Assembly (NCBI GenBank): GCA_947631265.1 | Contig: CANRKQ010000006.1 | Location: forward strand, 1 to 34,843 | Source of the DNA: an uncultured Clostridia bacterium | GTDB taxonomy: Bacteria; Bacillota; Clostridia; Oscillospirales; Ruminococcaceae | Reading direction: 5' to 3' | Length of the DNA: 34,843 bases | Part shown: one piece after another, positions 9,489 to 18,959 of the stretch | Numbering within the stretch: position 1 is the stretch's first letter | How the letters are laid out: every line of letters begins with the position of its first letter | Notes under the pieces: model-generated | Database searches by the model: none | Told to the model about the DNA's origin: nothing | The model's input: only the letters and a program-made list of their open reading frames with translations | Position numbers and translations under genes: made by a program

Positions 9489-10733
9489 TTAATAAAGCGG
9501 ATACTTTTTGCAAAGCTCATTGACCTTTTCCCTGATTTCGTCTGCTTTGTTCTCAAAATCAGTTGCAGTAAGGTATATGCATTCTGCAATTATATCCATA
9601 TCTTCTTCTTTAAGTCCCCTTGTAGTAACAGCAGGCGTTCCTACTCTTATACCGCTTGTGATAAACGGACTCTGCGGATCATTTGGAATAGCATTCTTAT
9701 TGACGGTAATATATACCTCGTCAAGTCTATGCTCCAATTCCTTACCAGTAATGTTGAACGGCTGTAGATCTACAAGAGCTAAATGGTTGTCCGTTCCTCC
9801 TGAAACAAGTCTGAAACCTCTTTTTACAAGACCCTCTGCCAAAGCCCTTGCATTCAAGACAACCTGATGCTGATATTCCTTGAACTCAGGCTTTAAAGCC
9901 TCGCCGAAACATACTGCCTTTCCTGCGATTACGTGTTCTAAAGGTCCGCCCTGCGTTCCGGGGAAAATCGCTTTATCAAACTTCTTGGCAAGCTCCTCGT
10001 CATTTGTTAGGATAAGTCCTCCTCTCGGACCTCTAAGCGTTTTATGTGTGGTTGTTGTAACAACATCTGCATATGGTACCGGCGACGGATGCTCACCTGC
10101 TGCGACAAGTCCTGCAATGTGCGCCATATCAACCATGAAATATGCTCCGACTTCCTTTGCTATGTTTGATATCCTTTCAAAATCAATAATTCTCGGATAA
10201 GCTGAAGCTCCTCCGACAATAAGCTTTGGCTTACATTCCTTAGCTTTTCTTTCTATCTCATCATAATCTATTCTCTCATCGTCGCCAAGCTCATAAGAAA
10301 CAAAGTTGAAATACTTTCCGCTAAGATTTACGGGACTTCCGTGCGTTAAGTGTCCGCCGTGTGCAAGGCTCATACCCATTATAGTGTCACCCGGATTAAC
10401 TAATGCAAAATATACTGCTGTATTAGCCTGTGCTCCCGAGTGCGGCTGAACATTGGCATATTTAGCTCCGAAAAGCTTACATGCCCTTTCAATTGCAATG
10501 TTTTCAACTACATCTACGCACTGACAGCCGCCGTAATATCTTTTTCCAGGATATCCCTCTGCATATTTATTAGTAAGTACACTTCCCATAGCCGCCATTA
10601 CAGGACCTGAAACTATGTTTTCACTTGCAATAAGCTCAAGATTTCTTCTCTGACGTGCAAGTTCAGCGTCCATTGCCTCTCCTACTTCTTTATCATAATT
10701 CTTTACATATCCGATCGTATCCATCATATCCAT
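9489..10733 (-). CDS. glyA: Serine hydroxymethyltransferase
   Basis: [59 protein letters not shown]. Start MDMMDT at 10733 has AAGGAG SD. Confidence 0.97.
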   Translation of the reverse strand: MDMMDTIGYVKNYDKEVGEAMDAELARQRRNLELIASENIVSGPVMAAMGSVLTNKYAEGYPGKRYYGGCQCVDVVENIAIERACKLFGAKYANVQPHSGAQANTAVYFALVNPGDTIMGMSLAHGGHLTHGSPVNLSGKYFNFVSYELGDDERIDYDEIERKAKECKPKLIVGGASAYPRIIDFERISNIAKEVGAYFMVDMAHIAGLVAAGEHPSPVPYADVVTTTTHKTLRGPRGGLILTNDEELAKKFDKAIFPGTQGGPLEHVIAGKAVCFGEALKPEFKEYQHQVVLNARALAEGLVKRGFRLVSGGTDNHLALVDLQPFNITGKELEHRLDEVYITVNKNAIPNDPQSPFITSGIRVGTPAVTTRGLKEEDMDIIAECIYLTATDFENKADEIREKVNELCKKYPLY

Positions 10734-10764
10734 AATGCCAATCTCCTTTTTATAAATATACATT

Positions 10765-10793
10765 ATTATATACTATATTTTATATTATTTCAA
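10765..10793 (-). promoter_or_regulatory. Sigma-A promoter of glyA
   Basis: Minus strand TTGAAA (10788-10793), 17 bp, TATAAT (10765-10770). Confidence 0.75.
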
Positions 10794-10923
10794 GTTATTT
10801 TCCATAATTTCTGGAGAGCTTTAATTCTTTTATCAAATGCTTTCTGCTAATTCTTATTAAAGTTTATAAGAATATTTTATTTGACAAGTCAATGATTTTA
10901 ATTGCTCAATGCGCTTAGAAGTC

Positions 10924-10952
10924 TTGAAAAGCACTGGCAATTATGTTATACT
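10924..10952 (+). promoter_or_regulatory. Sigma-A promoter of metA
   Basis: TTGAAA (10924-10929), 17 bp, TATACT (10947-10952), followed by SD GAAGGAG. Confidence 0.75.
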
Positions 10953-10995
10953 AAAATGCAATGGACGTTCATAAAAGAAGGAGATGTATTTAAAT

Positions 10996-11922
10996 ATGCC
11001 GATCAGAATACCGAATAATCTTCCTGCCTTTTCGGTTTTTGAGGAGGAAAATATTTTTGCTATACCTGATGACAAAGCTGAACATCAGGACATCAGACCT
11101 TTGGAAATTGCAATTGTTAATCTTATGCCTAAAAAAATAGAAACCGAAACTCAATTTTTAAAACTGCTGTCTAATACACCTCTTCAGGTAAATATTGAGC
11201 TTATACAAATGGCTACTCACAAGTCAAAAAACACGCCTATGGAGCATTTGCTCTCCTTTTACAAAACCTTTGAGGAGATAAAAAACAATAAATACGACGG
11301 GCTGATTATCACAGGCGCGCCGATTGAACAAATGGACTATGAAGACGTAGACTACTGGAACGAGCTTTGCGAAATATTTGAGTGGTCAAAAACAAATGTT
11401 TATTCTACAATCCATGTATGCTGGGGCGCTCAGGCAGGTCTTTACTATCATTACGGGATACCAAAATACCCGCTTAAGAAAAAGATGTTCGGTGTATTCC
11501 CGCATAGGGTTTTACACCCAAAGCACCCATTGCTAAACGGGTTCGACGATATTTTTCTTGTTCCTCATTCAAGGCATACCGAGGTGCGGAAAGAAGATAT
11601 TGAAAAGGTCAGAGAGCTTACAATACTTACTGAATCAGATATAAGCGGTGTACATATTGTAGCAGATAAAACGGACAGGCAGTTCTTTTTAACAGGACAT
11701 TCGGAATATGACAAAAGAACGCTTGCAAATGAATACAAACGTGATATTGAAAAGGGTCTTGATATAGATATTCCCTATAATTATTTTCCTGATGACGATC
11801 CTAATAACAAGCCTGTTCACTCGTGGGTATGCCACGCAAACCTGATGTTTTCTAACTGGCTAAATTATCTGGTATATCAGGCTACACCTTTTAATTTAGA
11901 TGATTTAGAAAAAATAAGATAA
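10996..11922 (+). CDS. metA: Homoserine O-acyltransferase MetA (probably acetyltransferase specificity)
   Basis: [12 protein letters not shown]...[62 protein letters not shown]. Second ATG (10996) gives the canonical MPIRIP start and better SD spacing. Confidence 0.96.
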   Translation: MPIRIPNNLPAFSVFEEENIFAIPDDKAEHQDIRPLEIAIVNLMPKKIETETQFLKLLSNTPLQVNIELIQMATHKSKNTPMEHLLSFYKTFEEIKNNKYDGLIITGAPIEQMDYEDVDYWNELCEIFEWSKTNVYSTIHVCWGAQAGLYYHYGIPKYPLKKKMFGVFPHRVLHPKHPLLNGFDDIFLVPHSRHTEVRKEDIEKVRELTILTESDISGVHIVADKTDRQFFLTGHSEYDKRTLANEYKRDIEKGLDIDIPYNYFPDDDPNNKPVHSWVCHANLMFSNWLNYLVYQATPFNLDDLEKIR

Positions 11923-11928
11923 AAATAA

Positions 11929-11953
11929 CTCCCGAAAATTCGGGAGCTTTTTT
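11929..11953. terminator. Terminator between convergent metA and clpX
   Basis: CTCCCGA-AAAT-TCGGGAG followed by CTTTTTTA (+); A-rich upstream side gives a T-tract on the minus strand too. Confidence 0.88.
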
Positions 11954-13259
11954 ATACTATTTTCTTATTTGTAGAATACGTTCTGTGAATTTCAGGAGCT
12001 GCACCGTTTGTGACACAATCCTCGTTTATTACAATGCTCACTATATCCTTATCGGACGGCGAGGTAAACATAACATTCATCAATATACCTTCTACAACAG
12101 CCCTCAGACCTCTCGCTCCTGTTTTTTGGGCAATAGCCTTCTTTGCAATCGCAGCCTTAGCCTCTTCTGTAAATATAAGTTCAATATCATCGTAGTCGAA
12201 AAGCTTTGTAAACTGCTTGATAAGCGAATTCTTTGGCTGTGTCAATATTTTTACTAATGCGTCCTCGTCTAAATCGTTTAAAACAGTAATAACAGGAAGT
12301 CTTCCCACAAGCTCTGGCACCAAACCGTACTTAACTAAATCCTGAGGTTCTACTTTTGAAAAAATATTCGTATCAGATTTATCTTTGTGAGATTTTATCT
12401 CACTTCCGAAACCAAGCGACGATTTATCGGTTCTCTTGTTTATTATCTTAGACAAACCGTCGAACGCACCTCCGCAGATAAATAAGATATTCTTTGTATC
12501 AATCTGAATAAACTCCTGATGCGGATGCTTTCTTCCGCCCTGAGGAGGAACATTTGATACGCAGCCCTCTATTATTTTTAAAAGAGCCTGCTGTACACCC
12601 TCTCCGCTTACGTCTCTGGTAATTGAAGTATTTTCACTCTTACGCGAAATTTTGTCTATCTCATCTATATAGATTATACCCCTCTGAGCCGCCTCAATAT
12701 CATAATCAGCAGCCTGAATAAGCCTTGTAAGCACATTTTCTACATCGTCTCCGACGTAGCCTGCCTCTGTCAAAGTAGTTGCGTCTGCAATAGCAAAAGG
12801 AACATTCAGTATCTTTGCAAGTGTTTGAGCCAAAAGTGTTTTTCCTGTTCCCGTAGGTCCAAGAAGTAAAATGTTACTCTTTTGGATTTCAACGTCGTTT
12901 TCATCGTTTTCTTTATTATTTAAAATTCTTTTATAATGATTATACACCGATACAGCCAGGGAAATCTTTGCATTATCCTGACCTATAACATATTGGTCAA
13001 GAATATTTTTTATTTCAACAGGCTTTGTAAGCACAATATTTTTTTTATCGTCAGTCATTTCCTTTTTTGACTTATTATCCTGACTTCTTCTCTCTTTGTG
13101 ACGAGCCACATCTCCCTGCTGCATCATTATATCATAACATAACATTATACAGTTGTCACATATATGCACATCGCCCGCTGAAAATATATTTCTTACATAG
13201 TTTTCAGCAGTACCGCAGAAACTACAAACTTTTAATCCGTCTTTGTAAGGCATAAGCAC
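11952..13259 (-). CDS. clpX: ATP-dependent Clp protease ATP-binding subunit ClpX
   Basis: N-terminal zinc finger ([27 protein letters not shown]), [65 protein letters not shown]. Confidence 0.98.
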   Translation of the reverse strand: MLMPYKDGLKVCSFCGTAENYVRNIFSAGDVHICDNCIMLCYDIMMQQGDVARHKERRSQDNKSKKEMTDDKKNIVLTKPVEIKNILDQYVIGQDNAKISLAVSVYNHYKRILNNKENDENDVEIQKSNILLLGPTGTGKTLLAQTLAKILNVPFAIADATTLTEAGYVGDDVENVLTRLIQAADYDIEAAQRGIIYIDEIDKISRKSENTSITRDVSGEGVQQALLKIIEGCVSNVPPQGGRKHPHQEFIQIDTKNILFICGGAFDGLSKIINKRTDKSSLGFGSEIKSHKDKSDTNIFSKVEPQDLVKYGLVPELVGRLPVITVLNDLDEDALVKILTQPKNSLIKQFTKLFDYDDIELIFTEEAKAAIAKKAIAQKTGARGLRAVVEGILMNVMFTSPSDKDIVSIVINEDCVTNGAAPEIHRTYSTNKKIV

Positions 13260-13264
13260 CGTCC

Positions 13265-13858
13265 TTATCTTTTTGTAATAACCTTATCGACCAATCCGTA
13301 TTGCATTGCCTGCTCGGCTGTCATGTAATTGTCTCTTTCACAGTCTCTGTGAATTGTTTCGACATCCTTTGAACAGTTTTCTGCCAATATTCTTTCCAGT
13401 CTTTCTCTTGTTTTAAGCATATTGTCTGCGTGTATCTGTATATCGGTCTGCTGACCGCTTAATCCGCCCCCTGAAATTAACGGTTGATGGATCAATATCT
13501 CACTGTTAGGCAGAGCAAACCTCTTGCCCTTTGCACCGCTTGAAAGCAAAAAAGAACCAAACGATGCTGCAAGACCGATACATATAGTTGAAACATCGCA
13601 CTTGATGTACTGCATTGTGTCGTAAATTGCAAAACCTGCCGTAACTGATCCCCCAGGACTGTTAATATAAAGATCTATATCCTTTTCAGGATCCTGACCC
13701 TCAAGATACAAAAGCTGCGCAACCACAACGCTCGCAACAGAATCATCAATAGGTCCTGTAAGCATAACGATTCTGTCATTTAACAGCCTTGAAAAAATAT
13801 CATAACTTCTTTCTCCGTGACTGGTTTGTTCAACAACATAAGGGACAAGTGTCGACAT
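13265..13858 (-). CDS. clpP: ATP-dependent Clp protease proteolytic subunit ClpP
   Basis: [88 protein letters not shown]. Confidence 0.98.
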   Translation of the reverse strand: MSTLVPYVVEQTSHGERSYDIFSRLLNDRIVMLTGPIDDSVASVVVAQLLYLEGQDPEKDIDLYINSPGGSVTAGFAIYDTMQYIKCDVSTICIGLAASFGSFLLSSGAKGKRFALPNSEILIHQPLISGGGLSGQQTDIQIHADNMLKTRERLERILAENCSKDVETIHRDCERDNYMTAEQAMQYGLVDKVITKR

Positions 13859-13886
13859 AATATCTCCTCCATTTCAATTTGTTCAT

Positions 13887-13926
13887 ATACGCTTATCGCC
13901 CACAAGCTTTGCGGGCGAATAAGTAT
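13887..13926 (-). other. Long imperfect hairpin in the tig-clpP intergenic region
   Basis: ATAC-TTAT-CGCCCGCAA-AGC-TTGTGGGCG-ATAA-GTAT pairing on the minus strand with one G-U; no downstream U-tract. Confidence 0.6.
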
Positions 13927-13928
13927 TA

Positions 13929-15209
13929 TCACTTGATTTTTGCAGAATTCTTTACAAGCTCTGCCGCCTTTGCTACTGCAAGGTCTTTCTTTAATGCGTC
14001 GTCTGTTACATAAGACTTAACCTGTTCAACATCCATTTTGTAATTATCAGCCATCTTACTGAACTCTTGCTCAGTTTCTTCATCAGAAACTTCAATGCTT
14101 TCTTCCTTTGCAATCTGCTCAAGAGCAAGTCTTAGCTTAACCTGCTTTTCAGCCTGTTCGCGGTAAGTTTTCCTTAAAGTGTCCATATCCGAGCCGGTGT
14201 ACTGAAGATACATATCCAAACTGATACCCTGCGGCGCAAGTCTCTGCGTCATATCCTGAATCATTTCCTCAACTCTGTTTTCATACATAACCTCAGGGAT
14301 CTCACCTTCAACACTATCAATAATCTGATCAAACAGAGCGCTCTCTACCTCTGAATCCGCCTTTTTTTCCTCAGCTTCCTCAAGTCTTCTCTTAACGTCC
14401 TCTCTCAACTGCTCTACTGTATCAAACTCGGTTGTGTCCTTTACAAAATCATCGTCGAGCGTAGGCAACTCCTTAGCCTTGATTTCATGCAGCCTGATCT
14501 TGAATACGGCATCCTTGCCTGCTAAATTTTCAGCGCCGTATTCCTCAGGAAACGTTACGTTTATATCAAATTCATCTCCGATGCTGTGACCGCATACCTG
14601 TTCCTCAAAGCCGGGAATAAACTGTCCGCTGCCCAATGACAAAGTAAACTTTTCTGCTTTTCCTCCCTCAAAAGGAACGCCGTCCTGATATCCTTCAAAA
14701 TCAATAACAACGTCATCGCCGTTTTGGCAAGGTCTGTCGTCTATATCAATTATCCTCATACCCTTTTGTCTCAGATTATCTATGTCCTTGTCAATATCCT
14801 CTTCAGTTACAGCTTTGACATTTTTTGTTGTTTCTAATCCCTTATATTTTTCAATTTTGACCTCAGGCTTTGTTATACATGTAACCTTTATCTCCAGTCC
14901 CTTCTCTCTATCTATAGAAACAACTTCTACATCAGGCCTTGTTACCAGCTCAAATCCGGCTTCTGCAACGGCTGTATCAACTTCGCCCGGTACTAAAGCG
15001 TTTACAGCGTCCTCATAAAATACTCCCTCACCGTATTCTTTTTCAATTATCTTTCTTGTGGCTTTTCCCTTTCTGAACCCGGGAACAGATATGCTTTTCT
15101 TTTTCGACTGATATGCTTTTTCAATTGCAGCCTCAAAAGATTCAGGCGAGATCTCTATCTCCAATTCATATTTATTTGTTTCAATCTCTTTATTAGATTT
15201 TACACTCAT
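13929..15209 (-). CDS. tig: Trigger factor
   Basis: SVPGFRKGKATRKIIEKEYGEGVFYEDA, FKBP-like PPIase region (GDDVVIDFEGYQDGVPFEGG), C-terminal chaperone domain. Start MSVKSN at 15209 after GGAGG. Confidence 0.96.
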   Translation of the reverse strand: MSVKSNKEIETNKYELEIEISPESFEAAIEKAYQSKKKSISVPGFRKGKATRKIIEKEYGEGVFYEDAVNALVPGEVDTAVAEAGFELVTRPDVEVVSIDREKGLEIKVTCITKPEVKIEKYKGLETTKNVKAVTEEDIDKDIDNLRQKGMRIIDIDDRPCQNGDDVVIDFEGYQDGVPFEGGKAEKFTLSLGSGQFIPGFEEQVCGHSIGDEFDINVTFPEEYGAENLAGKDAVFKIRLHEIKAKELPTLDDDFVKDTTEFDTVEQLREDVKRRLEEAEEKKADSEVESALFDQIIDSVEGEIPEVMYENRVEEMIQDMTQRLAPQGISLDMYLQYTGSDMDTLRKTYREQAEKQVKLRLALEQIAKEESIEVSDEETEQEFSKMADNYKMDVEQVKSYVTDDALKKDLAVAKAAELVKNSAKIK

Positions 15210-15244
15210 TATGACTTCCTCCAAATTTTAAAAATATCTAAAAT

Positions 15245-15273
15245 ATTATATCACATCACTAAGCGTTTTTCAA
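15245..15273 (-). promoter_or_regulatory. Sigma-A promoter of tig
   Basis: Minus strand TTGAAA (15268-15273), 17 bp, TATAAT (15245-15250). Confidence 0.78.
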
Positions 15274-15289
15274 TACTAATTTGTAAATT

Positions 15290-15991
15290 TTAATCACAAA
15301 CTATGTCAGTTATATCCAAAGGATCAAACTCGAGATAATCGCTCGATATAAGCCTGTACAAAATATCATCTACAATTCCGTCTACAGCATAATTTACAGC
15401 GTTTCCGTGTATGTGACCGTAAAAACATTTTTTTATGTTGTATTTTTCAATTACCTCAAGAATTTCATAGTTTTTATCATTCGCATAAATAGGAGGATAA
15501 TGCAAAAATACAACAGGCTTTAGATTTTCCTTCAACGCCGACTGAATAGACATCTCAAGCCGTCCTGCCTCTCTAATAAGCACCTTTTTATCAGCCGAGA
15601 CTCCGTTTTCATTTATCCAACCCCGAGTGCCGCAGATTCCTATATCGCCATACCTGTAATGATTATTGTTCAAAATCGAAAATGTTTTAAATCCGTTATC
15701 ATTAAAAAATCTTTCCATTTTTGTTTTGGTTTCCCACCAATAATCATGATTGCCTTTAAGCAATATTTTTTTTCCGTTCAGATCCTCAACAAACCTAAAA
15801 TCAGGAATAGCCTCCTCTAAACTTATTGCCCAGGAAAAGTCACCCGGAAGAACAACTGTATCGTCTGGTCTTATTTTTTTTTGCCAGTTTTCTTTCAGAC
15901 GGTTTTGATAATCATTCCAGCCCTTGAAAATATCCATAGGCTTGTCTGCTCCGAATGACAAATGAAGATCTGCAATTGTAAAAAGTGCCAA
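15290..15991 (-). CDS. Calcineurin-like metallophosphoesterase
   Basis: IADLHLS, LPGDFSWA, LKGNHDYWW, FLHYPP, FYGHIHG motifs of the metallophosphoesterase superfamily. Confidence 0.92.
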   Translation of the reverse strand: MALFTIADLHLSFGADKPMDIFKGWNDYQNRLKENWQKKIRPDDTVVLPGDFSWAISLEEAIPDFRFVEDLNGKKILLKGNHDYWWETKTKMERFFNDNGFKTFSILNNNHYRYGDIGICGTRGWINENGVSADKKVLIREAGRLEMSIQSALKENLKPVVFLHYPPIYANDKNYEILEVIEKYNIKKCFYGHIHGNAVNYAVDGIVDDILYRLISSDYLEFDPLDITDIVCD

Positions 15992-16128
15992 AATTAATCC
16001 TCCAAATTAACAAAAATTTCTGAATAAAAGATATTATTTTGCTTATAATATTTTTGCAAGAACAATCTTGCAAATTCGCGAAAAATATTTTTCACGCACG
16101 CTTACGGGTCGCTGCCGCAAAAATCAGC

Positions 16129-16207
16129 GCGGCAATTCCCAAGACCGGAATCGATCCGTAAAACCGCAGAAAGGAGACCTTTGCAATGCAAAGGCAAGGT
16201 GATTAAA
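16129..16207 (+). promoter_or_regulatory. Conserved structured leader element, copy A (upstream of DUF1540)
   Basis: Shares CGTAAAACCG, GAAAGG, CTTTGCAATG, AAGGCA and GGTGATTAA blocks in order and spacing with 19860-19939 (-). Contains GCGG...CCGC, CGGA...TCCG and AAAGG-AGA-CCTTT pairings. Confidence 0.7.
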
Positions 16208-16372
16208 ATGCAAAAAGATAAAATTCAAGGAATCAACTGTGATGTTTCAAGCTGCGTATACAACAGAGATAATTGCGAGTGCGTAGCAGGAAAAGTAGAT
16301 ATTTGCTGCTGCTGCGATAAGCCGGACTGTTGTGATGAAACTATTTGCAGAACATTCAAGCCAAAGGGCTAA
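16208..16372 (+). CDS. DUF1540 domain Cys-rich protein
   Basis: MQKDKIQGINCDVSSCVYNRDNCECVAGKVDICCCCDKPDCCDETICRTFKPKG; the NC..SSCVYN...C...C.TF pattern fits DUF1540. SD AAGGTGA before ATG 16208; the TTG start at 16181 in the ORF track is less likely. Confidence 0.85.
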   Translation: MQKDKIQGINCDVSSCVYNRDNCECVAGKVDICCCCDKPDCCDETICRTFKPKG

Positions 16373-16385
16373 ATTAAATTCACAG

Positions 16386-16418
16386 AAAATCGTCTGTCTT
16401 TAACGGCAGACGATTTTA
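16386..16418. terminator. Terminator between convergent DUF1540 gene and thrC
   Basis: AAAATCGTCTG-tctttaacgg-CAGACGATTTT, 11-bp perfect stem with a U-tract in both orientations. Confidence 0.85.
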
Positions 16419-16468
16419 CATATTAATATAAAAGCTCACAAGTTATAATTTATTATATAACCGACAGA

Positions 16469-17962
16469 TTATACACCCAATGACTTTAAAACAAAGTTTT
16501 TCATTTCGGACTTTTCAATAGTATCATTAAAACGGATCTGCTTGTCTTTAAGCTCTGCTAATGACTTAGGAACATCAAGCCTTGAAGTTTCATATAGCTT
16601 ATCGACCAGTTCAAATTCATCCATTGACGAATCGAACTCACCAAGAGCATCTAAAACGCTGTTTGAGAATTTGTATGGACTTGCAGTAGACGCTATAACT
16701 GTTTTTGCAGTATCGCCTGTTATTTTTCTGTAATCCTCATAAACCTTTACTGCAACAGCGGTATGGGTATCACATACATATGAATGTTTATCGTACTGCT
16801 CTTTTATGCAAGCCTTTGTCTGCATATCATCACAGAAACCTGCATAGAACTCCTTCCTCAGCACTGCCTTGACATCATCAGTTACCTCATATTTGCCGCA
16901 ATCTGCAAGTGATGAAAACCAATTTCTTATCTGACTGTCATTTTCACCGCATAGATGATACAAAAGCCTTTCAAGATTTGAAGAAATAAGAATATCCATA
17001 GAAGGTGAAATGGTAGTATAGAATTTTCTGTTTCTGTCATAAACACCTGTTTTCAAAAAATCTGTTAGCACATTGTTTGAATTAGACGCACAAATAAGCT
17101 TATTAACAGGCACGCCCATTTTCTTAGCATAGTATGCAGCAAGAATATTACCAAAATTTCCTGTAGGTACTACTATGTTGATTTTTTCTCCAAGCTTAAT
17201 TTCCTTATCTTTCACAAGCTGCGCGTACGAGGACACATAATAAATGATTTGAGGCGCAAGTCTTCCCCAATTTATTGAATTCGCAGATGAAAACATAAGT
17301 CCGTTTTTACTGAGCTGGTTTTCTACTTCTCTGTCAGTAAATATTGACTTTACTCCGTTTTGAGCATCGTCAAAATTGCCGTTTATTGCGCATACAAAAA
17401 CATTATTTCCCTCCTGAGTTGTCATCTGCTTTTTCTGCATTTTTGACACCCCGTCAACAGGATAAAACACCATAATCTGCGTTCCGTCAACATCTTTAAA
17501 GCCCTCAAGAGCGGCTTTGCCTGTATCCCCTGAAGTGGCTACAAGTATAACAACCCTTTTGTCAAGATTTATTTTCTTAGATGACGTTGTAATCAAATAA
17601 GGCAAGATCTGTAGAGCCATATCCTTGAATGCGCACGTCGGACCGTGCCAAAGCTCAAGCATATATGTTCCGTCAAAAAGCTTTGCAAGCTCACATATAT
17701 TCTTTGTATCAAAATTTTTCTCAGTATATGCATTATCAACGCAGTATCTTATTTCCGATTCGCTGAAATCGGTTAGATACTTAGAAAACACAAACGCTGC
17801 CCTGTCTGGATAGCTCATTTCTCCCATGGCCTTAATATCATCAAAAGTGATGACCGGGATCTCACTTGGAACAAACAGACCTCCGTCCTTTGAAATTCCC
17901 TGCGCAATTGCCTGTGCCGCTGTTACATTTACATTGCTGTCTCTGGTACTCTTATAATACAT
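16469..17962 (-). CDS. thrC: Threonine synthase
   Basis: LELWHGPTCAFKDMALQILPYLIT, VATSGDTGKAALEGF, VPTGNFGNILAAYYAKKMGVP, SNSNNVLTDF. Confidence 0.97.
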   Translation of the reverse strand: MYYKSTRDSNVNVTAAQAIAQGISKDGGLFVPSEIPVITFDDIKAMGEMSYPDRAAFVFSKYLTDFSESEIRYCVDNAYTEKNFDTKNICELAKLFDGTYMLELWHGPTCAFKDMALQILPYLITTSSKKINLDKRVVILVATSGDTGKAALEGFKDVDGTQIMVFYPVDGVSKMQKKQMTTQEGNNVFVCAINGNFDDAQNGVKSIFTDREVENQLSKNGLMFSSANSINWGRLAPQIIYYVSSYAQLVKDKEIKLGEKINIVVPTGNFGNILAAYYAKKMGVPVNKLICASNSNNVLTDFLKTGVYDRNRKFYTTISPSMDILISSNLERLLYHLCGENDSQIRNWFSSLADCGKYEVTDDVKAVLRKEFYAGFCDDMQTKACIKEQYDKHSYVCDTHTAVAVKVYEDYRKITGDTAKTVIASTASPYKFSNSVLDALGEFDSSMDEFELVDKLYETSRLDVPKSLAELKDKQIRFNDTIEKSEMKNFVLKSLGV

Positions 17963-17977
17963 AAAAACCTCCTGAAT

Positions 17978-18343
17978 TTATTTATGACTGTTATCAAAAG
18001 CATTTACATAGTACTTTAGTTTAATAATCTTTTCGTTTTTCATCTCAACCACCGCAACGTCAAACCTGCATTTAGGCACATCGGATAAAGTGCTGAGAAA
18101 TCTTTTCGCTGCATATATTATATGCTTGCGCTTTGCTGTCGTTATGGATTCTTCTCCAGAGGTTAAAGAGCTATGCTTTCTTGTTTTCACTTCAACAAAG
18201 CAGACAGTATCGTACTTTTTCGCTATAATGTCTATCTCTCCGCCCTTTACGGTGAAGTTTCTTTTTACGACTTCATAGCCGTTCTTTACCAAATAATCGC
18301 TGACTGCCTGCTCGCCGGCATTACCTATTTCTCTGATTTTCAT
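17978..18343 (-). CDS. YraN family (UPF0102) endonuclease-like protein
   Basis: GNAGEQAVSDYLVKNGYEVVKRNFTVKGGEIDIIAKKYDTVCFVEVKTR; adjacent to rnhB. Confidence 0.93.
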   Translation of the reverse strand: MKIREIGNAGEQAVSDYLVKNGYEVVKRNFTVKGGEIDIIAKKYDTVCFVEVKTRKHSSLTSGEESITTAKRKHIIYAAKRFLSTLSDVPKCRFDVAVVEMKNEKIIKLKYYVNAFDNSHK

Positions 18344-18948
18344 TTGTCTAGGATCTTTTTTAAAAAGCTAGGTCTGTGAACAGGCGAAATACCGTACTTT
18401 TCTATCATCTCATAGTGCAGCTTTGTGCCGTACCCCTTGTGCTTTGAAAACTGATACTGCGGATATTTTTCATCTAGCCGTTTCATATATCTGTCTCTTG
18501 CAACCTTAGCCAGAATAGATGCCGCTGCTATTGACTGAGATTTAGCGTCGCCCTTAACTACAGTCTCAGCAGGAATATCAATTTCAGGAGATTTATTTCC
18601 GTCAATCAAAGCAAGCTGAGGCTTGATTTCTAGACCTTCAACTGCCCTTTTCATAGCAAGCATTGCCGCGTTTAAAATGTTTAACCGCTCAATTTCTTCT
18701 ACTGTTGCCGACGCAATGCAATATGCCTTTGATTTCTCTGTGATAACGTCAAACAGCATTTCCCTTTTCTTTTCACTCAGCTTTTTTGAGTCATTGATGC
18801 CTTCAATAACAGTATCATCATCAAAAATAACAGCGGCGGCATATACATCTCCTGCCAAAGGTCCTCTGCCAGCCTCGTCAACACCGCAGATAATTCTGCC
18901 GTTTTTTATATTTTTGTCAAATTCATCTAAATTCATTGTACTTCCCAA
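18340..18948 (-). CDS. rnhB: Ribonuclease HII
   Basis: ICGVDEAGRGPLAGDVYAAAVI, INDSKKLSEKKRE, ASILAKVARDRYM, HKGYGTKLHYE. Confidence 0.97.
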   Translation of the reverse strand: MGSTMNLDEFDKNIKNGRIICGVDEAGRGPLAGDVYAAAVIFDDDTVIEGINDSKKLSEKKREMLFDVITEKSKAYCIASATVEEIERLNILNAAMLAMKRAVEGLEIKPQLALIDGNKSPEIDIPAETVVKGDAKSQSIAAASILAKVARDRYMKRLDEKYPQYQFSKHKGYGTKLHYEMIEKYGISPVHRPSFLKKILDK

Positions 18949-18959
18949 TCTTATATCCT

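Noticed and set aside
10794-10923. SAM riboswitch or T-box upstream of metA
   Set aside because: The predicted promoter lies only ~40 nt from the start codon, leaving no room for an aptamer; no T-box motif or terminator found.
16101-16207. M-box (Mg2+) riboswitch resemblance (GCTGCCGC-AAAAAT...AAGGTGATTAAAATGCA)
   Set aside because: Only short stretches resemble the M-box as I remember it; the required flanking helices are not evident, and copy B, which shares the 3' half, lacks the M-box-like 5' part. An Rfam scan would settle it.
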